This document shows positions 6,354 to 15,724 of a DNA stretch of 19,389 nt, piece after piece. The notes beneath the pieces are model-generated. The model did no database searches. It was not told where the DNA came from and was given only the letters and a program-made list of their open reading frames with translations. Positions within the stretch are counted from its first letter, which is position 1. Every line of letters starts with the position of its first letter. This DNA is from JASGDB01 sp049841315 (GTDB lineage: Bacteria > Bacteroidota > Bacteroidia > Flavobacteriales > Weeksellaceae): contig JASGDB010000013.1 of assembly GCA_049841315.1 (NCBI GenBank), positions 1 through 19,389 on the forward strand, given 5' to 3'. The position numbers and the translations under genes were made by a program.

Positions 6354-7925
6354 ATGAAGTTTTCAAATATTTTCATCATTATTTTTTCCACCGTTATTTT
6401 TGGTAATTGTTCGGGACAATCGGAAATTGCTTTTGCCAATAAGAATACGGAAAACGAATTATACCGCCCGAATTTCCATTTTACCCCGAAATCCGGCTGG
6501 ATGAATGACCCGAACGGATTGTATTTTCTCGGCGGGACGTATCATTTGTTTTTCCAGCATTATCCGGACGGAAACAAATGGGGACCGATGCATTGGGGAC
6601 ACGCAACGAGCCAAGATTTGGTAAAATGGGAAGAACAGCCGATTGCGCTTTTTCCCGACCATTTGGGATATATTTTCTCGGGAAGTGCGGTTGTGGACAA
6701 ACAGAACACATCGGGTTTCGGCGATGGAAAAAATGTTCCTGTTGTCGCCATTTTTACCTATCACAATATGGATAAGGAAAAATCGGGAGCGACAGATATT
6801 GAAAGTCAGGGCATTGCGTATTCTCTCGACAACGGAAAAACCTGGACGAAATATGCCGATAATCCGGTTCTGAAAAACCCCGGAATCAGAGATTTCCGCG
6901 ACCCGAAAGTGTCTTGGGACGAGAAAAGACAACGATGGATAATGGTTTTGGCGGCGCAAGACAGAACGCATTTCTACTCATCAAAAAATCTGAAAGATTG
7001 GACTTTTTTATCGGATTTCGGAAAAAATATCGGTGCTCACGGCGGCGTCTGGGAATGTCCCGATTTGTTTCCCCTGAAACTCAAAGGAACGAATGAAGAA
7101 AAATGGGTTTTGATTGTCAATATCAATCCGGGAGGCGCAAACGGCGGTTCTGCCACGCAATATTTTGTGGGAGATTTTGACGGAAAAAATTTCAAAACAG
7201 ATGAGGTTTTTACCCGTCAGATTGATAAAGAAAAAGCAGTCTGGCTGGATTGGGGAAGAGATAATTACGCAAGTGTTTCTTTCGACAATATTCCCGATGA
7301 CAAAAGGATAATTATCGGCTGGATGTCCAACTGGGATTATGCGCAGGAAGTGCCGACCGAACAGTGGAGAAGCAGCACAACTGTTGCCAGGGAATTGTCT
7401 TTGGAAAAATCGGACAACGGTTACATTCTCAAAAATATACCGGTTGCCCAGTTCAGAAATTATTTCGGAAAAACCGTTTCCAAAAACGTGAACCTCAAAG
7501 AAAAAAATATCCTGATGACGAAAAAAGAAATTGATATTTCCAAAGCAGTGATTGATGTCGATTTCAAAAATATGAAGGAAGGCGTTTACACTTTTGCTCT
7601 GAAAAACAGCCTTGGCGAACAAGTAAGTTTTGGAATTGACAACAAAAATAATTTCCTGTTTGTGGACAGGGCAAAATCCGGAAAAACGAAATTCAAAAAT
7701 AATTTTGCCGACAAAGTTTCAAAAGCACCATTATCAAAAACTTATGAAAATTCGGCTTTTAAAATCATACTCGACAAAACTTCGATAGAAATTTTCTTCA
7801 ACAACGGAGAAAAAGTAATGACCGAGATTTTCTTCCCGAACGAGAGTTTCTCTGAACTGAATATCTCCACAGACACCAAAGGAAGCGTCCTGAAAATGAA
7901 AGCCAACCAACTGAATATCAAATAA
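6354..7925 (+). CDS. GH32 exo-fructanase (levanase/inulinase/invertase type), exported
   Basis: At 523 residues it has the full GH32 layout: a five-bladed beta-propeller (about 37-350) and a C-terminal beta-sandwich (about 365-520). The three catalytic signatures are intact: WMNDPNG at 49-55 with nucleophile D52, RDP at 182-184 with the transition-state stabiliser D183, and ECP at 234-236 with acid/base E234. GH32 enzymes of this kind hydrolyse terminal beta-fructosides from levan, inulin or sucrose, releasing fructose. The N-terminus is a signal peptide ending FGNC19SGQSE. C19 could be a lipidation site, although N at -1 is unusual, and no acidic surface-export signal follows. A periplasmic location is therefore favoured. 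It lies between the fructose porter and SusC with gaps of 10 and 14 bp. Linkage preference cannot be decided from the sequence. Confidence 0.93.
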   Translation: MKFSNIFIIIFSTVIFGNCSGQSEIAFANKNTENELYRPNFHFTPKSGWMNDPNGLYFLGGTYHLFFQHYPDGNKWGPMHWGHATSQDLVKWEEQPIALFPDHLGYIFSGSAVVDKQNTSGFGDGKNVPVVAIFTYHNMDKEKSGATDIESQGIAYSLDNGKTWTKYADNPVLKNPGIRDFRDPKVSWDEKRQRWIMVLAAQDRTHFYSSKNLKDWTFLSDFGKNIGAHGGVWECPDLFPLKLKGTNEEKWVLIVNINPGGANGGSATQYFVGDFDGKNFKTDEVFTRQIDKEKAVWLDWGRDNYASVSFDNIPDDKRIIIGWMSNWDYAQEVPTEQWRSSTTVARELSLEKSDNGYILKNIPVAQFRNYFGKTVSKNVNLKEKNILMTKKEIDISKAVIDVDFKNMKEGVYTFALKNSLGEQVSFGIDNKNNFLFVDRAKSGKTKFKNNFADKVSKAPLSKTYENSAFKIILDKTSIEIFFNNGEKVMTEIFFPNESFSELNISTDTKGSVLKMKANQLNIK

Positions 7926-7939
7926 AAACCATATATATT

Positions 7940-10900
7940 ATGAAGAAATATAAAATAGCAGCCGCCTTTTTCCTTCTTCCGTTTTCCTACATTTTTGCGC
8001 AGGAAATTGTTAAAGGAAAAGTCGTTTCTGCCAATCAGAAACCGCTGAGCGGCGTTACGGTTACCGTTTCGGAAACAGGCGTTCATACCACGACGGACAG
8101 CAGCGGCGCATTTCAAATCAATGATTTGCAAAAAGGAAACAAACTCGTTTTCACTTATCCCGATTATTCTACACAAGAAGTAATTGTAGATGAGAAAACT
8201 GTTCTTAACATCGTTCTGGCTTCGGAAAAAGTAAGCAGTATAGACGAAGTGGTCGTAACAGGATATACCAAACAGAAAAAAGCCGACATTACCGGAGCGG
8301 TTTCTGTGGTTGAAATGAAAGACCTGAACAAACAGGGAGAACCAAACGTTGTCAAATCCCTGCAAGGACGGGTTTCCGGCGTTAATATCACAACAGACGG
8401 CTCGCCTTCCGGAAGCAATACCAAAATCCTCATCAGAGGTGTCGGAACGCTGAATAATACCGACCCGCTTTATGTGATAGACGGCGTTCCCACAAAAGCC
8501 GGAATGCACGAACTGAACTCTGCCGACATAGAATCTATGCAGGTTCTGAAAGACGCTTCGTCTGCAAGCATCTACGGTTCGAGAGCGGCAAACGGCGTGA
8601 TTATCATTACCACCAAAAAAGGGAAAAAAGGAAAAATGAAAATCGACCTGAATTATTACACCGCTTTTTCCGAATATGCGAAGAAAACGTCCGTTCTCAA
8701 CGCAAAACAATACGGACAGGCACTTTGGCAGGCGAATGTCAATGACGGGATAGACCCGAACACCAACAATCTGAGTTACACTTTTGACTGGGGCGTTCAG
8801 GACGGCGTTCCGACGTTATACAACATCTACGTTCCCGAATATCTCGATACGGCAAAAACCATAAAATCCGCCAACACCAACTGGTATGACGAGATTTCCC
8901 AAACCGGTGTCGCCAATTCCTTGGACGTTGCCGCATCAAACGCATCGGACAAAGGTTCTTATTATTTCTCGATGGGATATTATGACAACGACGGGATTGT
9001 AAAACTGACGGATTTCAAAAGATTGTCTGCGAGGGTCAATACATCTTACAATTTTTTTGACGGAAAACTGAAAATCGGCGAAAATTTCACGTACAACAAA
9101 ACCAATGAAGTTACAGACCCGGGCGTTCTGGACCCGGCTCTCAGAGCGTTGCCGATTATTCCTGTTCATACAGTGGACGGAATCGGCTGGGGCGGTCCGG
9201 TCGGCGGAATGAACGACAGGCAAAATCCCGTGAGACTTTTGGAATACAACAAAGACAACGGCTACCGTTATCAGAGATTTTTCGGGAATGTATTCGCGGA
9301 ATTGCAGGTGGTGAAAAACCTTACCCTGAAATCCAGTTTCGGAATCGACTTTTCCGATTATTACAAAAGAACGCTCCAAAGAAGTTACGTTTCGGGATAT
9401 TTGCAGAACACGACAACCGCAGTCAATATCGACCAGTCGATTACCCAAAAATGGACTTGGTCTAACACTGCTCAATATACCGCAAAAGCAGGAAATCATC
9501 ATTTCGATTTATTGGGCGGTATGGAAATGTATCGCGACCAATACGACAATACCTGGCTGAGAAAAGAGGGATTCCTGATAGAAACTTCGGATTATATGTA
9601 TCCCGATGCAGGAACGGGCGATGCTTACAACGGCGGAACTTCTACGTTATACAGTCTGCTTTCCTACTTCGGAAAATTCTCGTATGATTATGACAACCGC
9701 TATCTGTTTTCTGCAACATTGCGTTATGACGGTTCGTCGAGATTCGGGAAGAATAACCGTTTCGGAACATTTCCCGCATTTTCTGCAGGTTGGAGAATCA
9801 ACAAAGAACAATTTGCCGAAAATATAATTCCGTTTTTCTCGGATTTAAGATTGAGAGCAGGTTGGGGACAAACGGGAAATCAGGAAATCAGCAATTCTGC
9901 GGTTTATTCCTTATACCTCGCCAATTATGCCGGAGGAAATCCTACTTGGGGAACTTCTTACGGAACAGCTTATGACCTTTCCGGAGCAAACAGCGGACTT
10001 TTGGCATCAGGATTCATCGCAACACAAACCAAAAACGATGACCTGAAATGGGAAACGACAACCCAGACCAATCTCGGATTGGATTTCGGATTTTTTAATC
10101 AGAAACTTTCCGGAAGCATTGATGTTTACAAAAAAGTAACGGACGATATTTTGGTTTTGCCTCCTTATTTAGCCGTAATCGGCGAAGGAGGAGATAAGTG
10201 GGTAAACGGTGCATCTATGGAAAACAAAGGGATAGAATTTTCCCTGTCTTATCAGAACGAAACTTCCGGAGGATTCCGCTACGAAATTTCGGGAAACTTT
10301 TCTATGAACCGAAACGCCATTACCAAATTGCCGCAATCGGTGGTCAATAATTACGGCGGAAACGGAACGACGGACAATATCTTGGGAAGACCCATCAATT
10401 CTATGTATGGTTATGTTGCGGACGGACTTTTCCGAACACAGGAAGAGGTGGACAATTCCGCAGAACAATCCGGAAAAGGTTTGGGAAGAATCCGATATGC
10501 CGACCTCAACGGAGACGGTGTCATCGATTCGGACGACCAAACGTGGATAGGAAACCCGAATCCCGGTTTTATGTATGGAATCAATCTTAATTTTTCTTAC
10601 AAAAATTTTGATTTATCAACATTCTGGCAAGGTATCGGCGATGTAGATGTCATCAATACCAAAAAATACCAAACCGATTTTTGGAGTGTGGACGATGTCG
10701 GTTCCAACAAAGGAACAAGACTTCTCGACGCTTGGTCTCCGCAAAATCCGAATTCTGACATTCCTGCGCTTACAACGGTGGACAGCAATGCAGAATCCAG
10801 ATTCTCAACCTATTATGTAGAAAACGGAAGATACCTGAAACTCAGAGTTTTGCAGTTGGGTTATACTTTCCCGAAATCTGTTATGGAACATTATAAAGTC

Positions 10901-11041
10901 AGCAATTTCAGAATCTATACGAGTGTGCAGAATCTTTGGACTATCAAATCCAAAGACTTTACGGGAGTAGACCCGGAAACGCCGGGATTCGGTTATCCGC
11001 TTCCTCTTACATTTAATTTTGGTGTCAATTTTTCCCTTTAA
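7940..11041 (+). CDS. SusC-like TonB-dependent outer-membrane transporter
   Basis: The 1033-residue protein starts with a signal peptide (cleavage after FA, before Q21). A carboxypeptidase-regulatory-like domain follows (about 22-95; IVKGKVVSANQKPLSGVTV), then the TonB-box region DEVVVTGY at 102-109 and a SusC-type plug (about 115-230; SLQGRVSGVNI, LIRGVGTLNNTDPLYVIDGVP, IYGSRAANGVIIITTKKG). The rest is a 22-strand beta-barrel ending in aromatic GVNFSL. With SusD it forms the outer-membrane complex that imports oligosaccharides by TonB energy. Here the cargo is inferred to be fructo-oligosaccharides, because both GH32 genes are in the same operon. It corresponds in position and type to BT1763. 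The SusD gene begins 20 bp downstream. Confidence 0.95.
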   Translation: MKKYKIAAAFFLLPFSYIFAQEIVKGKVVSANQKPLSGVTVTVSETGVHTTTDSSGAFQINDLQKGNKLVFTYPDYSTQEVIVDEKTVLNIVLASEKVSSIDEVVVTGYTKQKKADITGAVSVVEMKDLNKQGEPNVVKSLQGRVSGVNITTDGSPSGSNTKILIRGVGTLNNTDPLYVIDGVPTKAGMHELNSADIESMQVLKDASSASIYGSRAANGVIIITTKKGKKGKMKIDLNYYTAFSEYAKKTSVLNAKQYGQALWQANVNDGIDPNTNNLSYTFDWGVQDGVPTLYNIYVPEYLDTAKTIKSANTNWYDEISQTGVANSLDVAASNASDKGSYYFSMGYYDNDGIVKLTDFKRLSARVNTSYNFFDGKLKIGENFTYNKTNEVTDPGVLDPALRALPIIPVHTVDGIGWGGPVGGMNDRQNPVRLLEYNKDNGYRYQRFFGNVFAELQVVKNLTLKSSFGIDFSDYYKRTLQRSYVSGYLQNTTTAVNIDQSITQKWTWSNTAQYTAKAGNHHFDLLGGMEMYRDQYDNTWLRKEGFLIETSDYMYPDAGTGDAYNGGTSTLYSLLSYFGKFSYDYDNRYLFSATLRYDGSSRFGKNNRFGTFPAFSAGWRINKEQFAENIIPFFSDLRLRAGWGQTGNQEISNSAVYSLYLANYAGGNPTWGTSYGTAYDLSGANSGLLASGFIATQTKNDDLKWETTTQTNLGLDFGFFNQKLSGSIDVYKKVTDDILVLPPYLAVIGEGGDKWVNGASMENKGIEFSLSYQNETSGGFRYEISGNFSMNRNAITKLPQSVVNNYGGNGTTDNILGRPINSMYGYVADGLFRTQEEVDNSAEQSGKGLGRIRYADLNGDGVIDSDDQTWIGNPNPGFMYGINLNFSYKNFDLSTFWQGIGDVDVINTKKYQTDFWSVDDVGSNKGTRLLDAWSPQNPNSDIPALTTVDSNAESRFSTYYVENGRYLKLRVLQLGYTFPKSVMEHYKVSNFRIYTSVQNLWTIKSKDFTGVDPETPGFGYPLPLTFNFGVNFSL

Positions 11042-11061
11042 ATTTTAATATTATAATTCCA

Positions 11062-12759
11062 ATGAAAAAGAGTATATTTTTTACGATAACCTGCGCTTTG
11101 CTGCTTGGCAGCGTATCTTGCAGCGATTTTTTGGATAGTGAACCGAAAGGCGTTCTTTCGGAAACAGACGTGGTAACTCCGGAAAATGTAGATGGTTTTG
11201 TAACGGCGGCTTATGCGGCTCTCGGCAACGACCATTATGACACGCCTTTCAGTCTCTGGCCTTACGGAAATGTCCGTGCAGACGATGCTTACAAAGGCGG
11301 AAGCGGAACAAGCGATATTCAGGATTTTCACTTTTTTGAAATTTCCAATAATATCAATTCGAGTTTTGGCGAACTGGACAGATTGTGGTACTTAAACTAT
11401 GTCGGCATATCGAGATGCAACAAGGCAATTGCCGCTCTCAACCAGCTTTCGGAAACCGATTATCCGAAGAAACAGCAGAGAATTGCAGAAATGAAATTCG
11501 TGAAAGGACATTTTTATTTTATGCTGAAAATCCTCTTCAAATATGTGCCTTATGTAGATGAAAACACACCGATTAACGACTATGCCAATATCTCCAACAG
11601 GGCTTTGAGCGACCAGGAATTGTGGGAAGCCATTGCTTCCAATTTTGAATTTGCAGCCGCCAATCTTCCAACATCGCAATCCGAAGTCGGAAGACCGAGA
11701 AAAAGTGCTGCTTATGCATATCTCGCAAAAGTAAGATTGTATCAGGCTTATGAGCAGGACGATAATTATAATGTTGTGAATATCAATGCGGCAACGCTTC
11801 AAAAGGCGGTAGATGCAGCCAATCAGGTTATCGGCGTTTATTCTCTGGAAACGGATTTCGGATACAATTTTTTGCCGGGCAGTTACGAAAACGGTGCAGA
11901 ATCTGTGTTTTCTATCCAATATTCTCAGGACGACGGCACACTCTTCGGCAGGCTTAATTTCGGAGATGTTCTGTCATTGCCACAAGGATTGGGTTGCTGC
12001 GATTTCCACAAACCGAGCCAGAATCTGGTCAATGCTTTCAAAACCACAACAGACGGATTGCCGATGTTTGATGACTACAATAATACCGATTTGGATTATA
12101 CCCAGTTGACCAGTTACAATGTGGACCCGAGACTGTATCACACAGTTGCATTGCCGGGACTGCCTTGGAAATATGATGAGGACAAAATCTATCAGGCAAG
12201 TTGGAACAGAAGCCCTGCAACTTACGGCTATTACGCTTCTCTGAAAGAGAATGTTCCGGTTGACTGCGGCTGCACCGTAAATCTCGACCCGTTCTACGGC
12301 AATTCCAAAAACAGAATTGTCATCAGATATTCCGATGTTTTGCTGATAAAAGCCGAAGCACTGATAGAACTGGGACAATACACGGACGCATTACCGCTTA
12401 TCAATCAGGTAAGAGCAAGAGCCGCCGCAAGCACTGTTCTCACGGGAAGTTATACATCCAACAATGTCATCAGCCAATACGAACCGGGTGTGAACTGCAC
12501 CTGGACTCAGGATTTTGCAAGAACAGCCTTGCGCTGGGAACGCAGATTGGAATTTGCAATGGAAGGCAGCCGCTTCTTCGACCTTGTAAGATGGGGCATC
12601 ACATCAACTACGATGAACACCTACTATTCCACAGAAAAAACCAAGAGGTCCTATTATTCCGATGCCGGATTCGACCACGGAATTGAGGAATATTGTCCGA
12701 TTCCTCTGGCTCAAATCAATTTCAGCCAAGGATTGTATAAACAAAATAACGGCTACTAA
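11062..12759 (+). CDS. SusD-like surface glycan-binding lipoprotein
   Basis: The 565-residue lipoprotein has C20 in SVSC followed by SDFLDSEPKG, the usual start of mature SusD proteins. The residues after the cysteine are acidic-rich, resembling the flavobacterial lipoprotein export signal for the outer surface. The TPR-rich N-terminal half (NVDGFVTAAYAAL, DRLWYLNYVGISRCNKAI, EMKFVKGHFYFML) and the C-terminal hallmark ERRLEFAMEGSRFFDLVRWG are clear. SusD proteins form the lid of the SusC barrel and bind the incoming oligosaccharide. Fructan is the inferred ligand from the neighbours, as for BT1762. An adjacent cysteine pair (GLGCCDF) and a second cysteine-containing stretch (PVDCGCTV) may form disulfides. 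Confidence 0.94.
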   Translation: MKKSIFFTITCALLLGSVSCSDFLDSEPKGVLSETDVVTPENVDGFVTAAYAALGNDHYDTPFSLWPYGNVRADDAYKGGSGTSDIQDFHFFEISNNINSSFGELDRLWYLNYVGISRCNKAIAALNQLSETDYPKKQQRIAEMKFVKGHFYFMLKILFKYVPYVDENTPINDYANISNRALSDQELWEAIASNFEFAAANLPTSQSEVGRPRKSAAYAYLAKVRLYQAYEQDDNYNVVNINAATLQKAVDAANQVIGVYSLETDFGYNFLPGSYENGAESVFSIQYSQDDGTLFGRLNFGDVLSLPQGLGCCDFHKPSQNLVNAFKTTTDGLPMFDDYNNTDLDYTQLTSYNVDPRLYHTVALPGLPWKYDEDKIYQASWNRSPATYGYYASLKENVPVDCGCTVNLDPFYGNSKNRIVIRYSDVLLIKAEALIELGQYTDALPLINQVRARAAASTVLTGSYTSNNVISQYEPGVNCTWTQDFARTALRWERRLEFAMEGSRFFDLVRWGITSTTMNTYYSTEKTKRSYYSDAGFDHGIEEYCPIPLAQINFSQGLYKQNNGY

Positions 12760-12771
12760 ACATATCAACCA

Positions 12772-14166
12772 ATGAAAAATATCATCAAAAAATTTCAGAA
12801 TATTATGGTCTTGCTGCTTTCGGCAACATTCATAATATCTTGCGACAATAGTGCGGAAGACGGGCTTGTAACCGATGTTTCCGTTAATATATCATCTTTT
12901 ACAGTGAATGGCGTTTCGGGAGAAATTGACAATCAGAATGACGAAATCACGGTAACGCTGCCTTACGGAACAAGCCTGACCGCTTTGACACCAATTATCG
13001 AAATTCCTCAGGGCGCAACGGTTTCTCCGGCTTCGGGAAGCGTGGTCGATTTTTCTTCGGCGGTAACATTCCGTGTAAAAAACGGAAATATCTACAAAGA
13101 TTACGCTGTAACGGTAAAAGCACAAGACCCGATTATCAGTTTCAAAATCAACGGACTGTCTGCCACCATCAACAGTTCGGGCAAAACCATTACGCTTGCA
13201 ATGCCCGAAGGAACAGATTTGACGGCTTTGCAACCGATTATCGAACTGGCAGACGGTATCAGCATCAGTCCGGCTTCGGGAGCGACGGTCAATTTTACCA
13301 ATTCGGTTCCGTTTACCGTTTCCAACGGCACTATTACGGAAGTTTACACCGCAAAAGTTACGGTTCCCATATCAGGAGTGTCTATTGCGTTTCTGGGAAC
13401 GGCTTCTACAAGAGCAGGTCTTACCAATTCCGATGAAATTGCTGCCTCCGACTGGCTTTTCGAGCAATATTCGGGAGCGGTTTATATCTCATTGGCAGAC
13501 ATCGGAACAGGAACAGCCGTTTTGGACGACATCGATGTTCTTTGGTGGCATTACGATTCTGCCACGACTTTGCCGAGCGATGCAACGAGCCAGACCGTTA
13601 TCTCAAAAATAAAAACCTATCTCAGCGGCGGCGGTAATATTCTGCTGACAAGTTTTGCAACGCAATATGTTGATACTTTGGGAATTGTCCCTTCGGGAAA
13701 AGGTCCGAATAATGTTTTCGGGGATTTTCTTCCGGCGGGTTTCATCGATGCTGACAACAATTGGGGAATTTCTTTCGTCGGAAACGAAAGCCACCCTGTT
13801 TTTGACGGTGTTCAGACTTACGCAACCGGACAAGCCTGGCTTTTGGAAAAAGGAACTTACCGTCTGAATCACGTTTCGTGGTGGTATCTTCCGGATTGGG
13901 GCGGTTATACAAACGGAGCGGGTTGGAGAAGCCAAACCGGCGGAAATAATCTCGCCAGCGAAGCCTGGGACACTGCTTTGGATAACAGAGTTGCCATTGC
14001 CGAATTTCCGAGCGGAACTGCCGACAAAAAATGTATAACTATTTCTGTAGGCTCTTACGATTGGTATAATGAAACCTCGAACGGAACGGCAAGCCAGTCC
14101 AACGCTTATCTGGATAATATCAAAATCATTACCGACAACAGCCTCAATTATCTTATAACCAATTAA
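12772..14166 (+). CDS. Surface glycan-binding lipoprotein with two DUF5018-like repeats and a DUF4960 domain (BT1761-like)
   Basis: The 464-residue protein has lipobox IISC (C24) followed by the acidic DNSAED, consistent with surface display. Two tandem homologous modules follow, about 42-116 and 123-198. Each has the order SF.[VI]NG, T[VL].[LM]P.GT.LTAL.PIIE, SPASG..V[DN]F and an ending Y...V.V, which fits DUF5018/Ig-like spacer domains. Residues about 203-464 form the DUF4960 domain, with IAFLG at 205-209, LDDIDVLWWHYD, GNILLTSFA, PNNVFG and GSYDWY at 427-432. This is the position-specific glycan-binding protein encoded after SusD in many PULs, and levan binding is inferred from the BT1761 comparison. 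The same C-terminal domain recurs in the divergent gene at the left edge. It is 12 bp after susD and 10 bp before the next gene. Confidence 0.88.
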   Translation: MKNIIKKFQNIMVLLLSATFIISCDNSAEDGLVTDVSVNISSFTVNGVSGEIDNQNDEITVTLPYGTSLTALTPIIEIPQGATVSPASGSVVDFSSAVTFRVKNGNIYKDYAVTVKAQDPIISFKINGLSATINSSGKTITLAMPEGTDLTALQPIIELADGISISPASGATVNFTNSVPFTVSNGTITEVYTAKVTVPISGVSIAFLGTASTRAGLTNSDEIAASDWLFEQYSGAVYISLADIGTGTAVLDDIDVLWWHYDSATTLPSDATSQTVISKIKTYLSGGGNILLTSFATQYVDTLGIVPSGKGPNNVFGDFLPAGFIDADNNWGISFVGNESHPVFDGVQTYATGQAWLLEKGTYRLNHVSWWYLPDWGGYTNGAGWRSQTGGNNLASEAWDTALDNRVAIAEFPSGTADKKCITISVGSYDWYNETSNGTASQSNAYLDNIKIITDNSLNYLITN

Positions 14167-14176
14167 TGCTAAAACA

Positions 14177-15724
14177 ATGTCAATCAAAAAAATATATCTG
14201 CTGTCATTGCTTACCCTTGCGTTTTTTTCCTGTCAGGACAACGATTCTGATGTTTCATCAATTACTCAGGAAGAAATTTTCAAACAAACGAATATCTATC
14301 CGCAACCGCCGGAACAATGGATGGGAGGCGATGACCCGTATTACACCGCCGGTTATGTCGGCGATGTGATGCCTTACTACGAAAACGGAATTTTTCATCT
14401 CTTTTTCCTGCACGATGCCAAAACAAAACCGTCAGGAGAAGGTTTCCACGATATTCACAGTTTTGAAACGACCAATTTTACGGATTACAGTTATCAGGGC
14501 AGACAGATTCCTTACGGAACTTCTTCCGAACCCGATTTCGGTGTTGGAACAGGAAGTCTCATCAAAGCCGGAAGCACTTATTATTACTATTATTCCGGAC
14601 ACAACGAGACGGCTTCATTCATCGCCAACAATCCGAGAGAATGTGTTCTCCTTGCCAAAAGCACGGATATGAAAAACTGGACAAAAGTTACGGATTTCAA
14701 AATCACGGCTCCCACCGGTTATTACGATTATGAATTCCGCGACCCGCACGTTTTTTATAATTCCGAAGCCGGAAAATACTGGATGCTGGTTTCTGCACAA
14801 ACGTCTGCACGGACAGCCGTGGTACTGAAATTTACGACAACTGATTTGGAATCCGGCGACTGGACGGTGGAGAGTCCGCTTTATACCACCACTTCTTCCG
14901 AAAATTATATTATGATGGAATGTCCCGATATGTTCAAAATGGGGAATTATTGGTATCTTCTTTTTTCGGAAAATTGGAGCAGCAATGTCGGCACACATTA
15001 CAGAATCGCAACATCGTCTGACGGACCTTGGACTACGCCCGATGTTGACCTTTTGGACGGTTCTTATTTATATGCCGCAAAAACCGCCGCCGACAATACA
15101 GACCGCTATTTCATCGGCTGGGCAAACCGCAATGTTCCGGAAAGCAATACGGGAACAAAAGACTGGGCGGGAAATCTCGTGGCTCACAAACTGGTTCAGA
15201 ATACAGACGGAACGCTTGCCGTGAAACAAATTTCCGCTTTTCAGTCTGTGTTTGCAAAGAGTGCTTCTCTTGCTGTGAGCAGTATTTCCGGAAGTGCAAG
15301 CCAAAGCGGAAACAATTTCAGTCTGAGTGCCGGTTCTCAGGTTACTTTTGATAAACTCCAAAAAGCCAATCAGATTAGTTTTACGCTGAATATGGCTTCC
15401 GGCGGAACATCGGGAATTATTTTGGCAGAGAACACCAACGATGCTACCAGTGTCAAAATTGCCTGGGAACCTGCAAACAACAGAATTGCGGCTTATGTCA
15501 TCAATTCCGGAGCGGAAACGCTTGTCAATTCTTATCCGCTGACTGCCGTTTCGGGAACGACGTATGACGTAACTGTTTTCACGGGAAATGACGTTTGTGT
15601 GGTTTATGTGAACGACAAAATCGCCTTTACCAACAGAATCTATAATGTGGTAAACAAAAAATGGAGTATCTTTGGGACTTCCGCAAGCACATTCAGTAAT
15701 ATCAACATCAAAATTCCAAATTAA
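14177..15724 (+). CDS. GH32 endo-levanase-like surface lipoprotein (BT1760-like)
   Basis: The 515-residue lipoprotein has C19 in FFSC followed by QDNDSD, a strongly acidic stretch like the Bacteroidota surface-export signal. The GH32 propeller (about 40-345) keeps RDP (188-190, D189) and ECP (248-250, E248). The usual WMNDPNG is replaced by VGDVMP (61-66), leaving D63 as the expected nucleophile. I recall the same departure in the endo-levanase BT1760. A C-terminal beta-sandwich occupies about 352-513. The inferred role is cleaving levan at the cell surface into oligosaccharides for SusCD. A GH43 enzyme or an inactive binding protein is less likely because all three acidic residues are present. 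The stop codon overlaps the fructokinase start by one base (TAATG), so the two are probably translationally coupled. Confidence 0.87.
   Translation: MSIKKIYLLSLLTLAFFSCQDNDSDVSSITQEEIFKQTNIYPQPPEQWMGGDDPYYTAGYVGDVMPYYENGIFHLFFLHDAKTKPSGEGFHDIHSFETTNFTDYSYQGRQIPYGTSSEPDFGVGTGSLIKAGSTYYYYYSGHNETASFIANNPRECVLLAKSTDMKNWTKVTDFKITAPTGYYDYEFRDPHVFYNSEAGKYWMLVSAQTSARTAVVLKFTTTDLESGDWTVESPLYTTTSSENYIMMECPDMFKMGNYWYLLFSENWSSNVGTHYRIATSSDGPWTTPDVDLLDGSYLYAAKTAADNTDRYFIGWANRNVPESNTGTKDWAGNLVAHKLVQNTDGTLAVKQISAFQSVFAKSASLAVSSISGSASQSGNNFSLSAGSQVTFDKLQKANQISFTLNMASGGTSGIILAENTNDATSVKIAWEPANNRIAAYVINSGAETLVNSYPLTAVSGTTYDVTVFTGNDVCVVYVNDKIAFTNRIYNVVNKKWSIFGTSASTFSNINIKIPN

Noticed and set aside
7742..8710. 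322-codon open frame on the minus strand
   Set aside because: It spans the end of GH32-1 and the start of SusC in antisense and encodes no recognisable domain. Both sense genes are certain.
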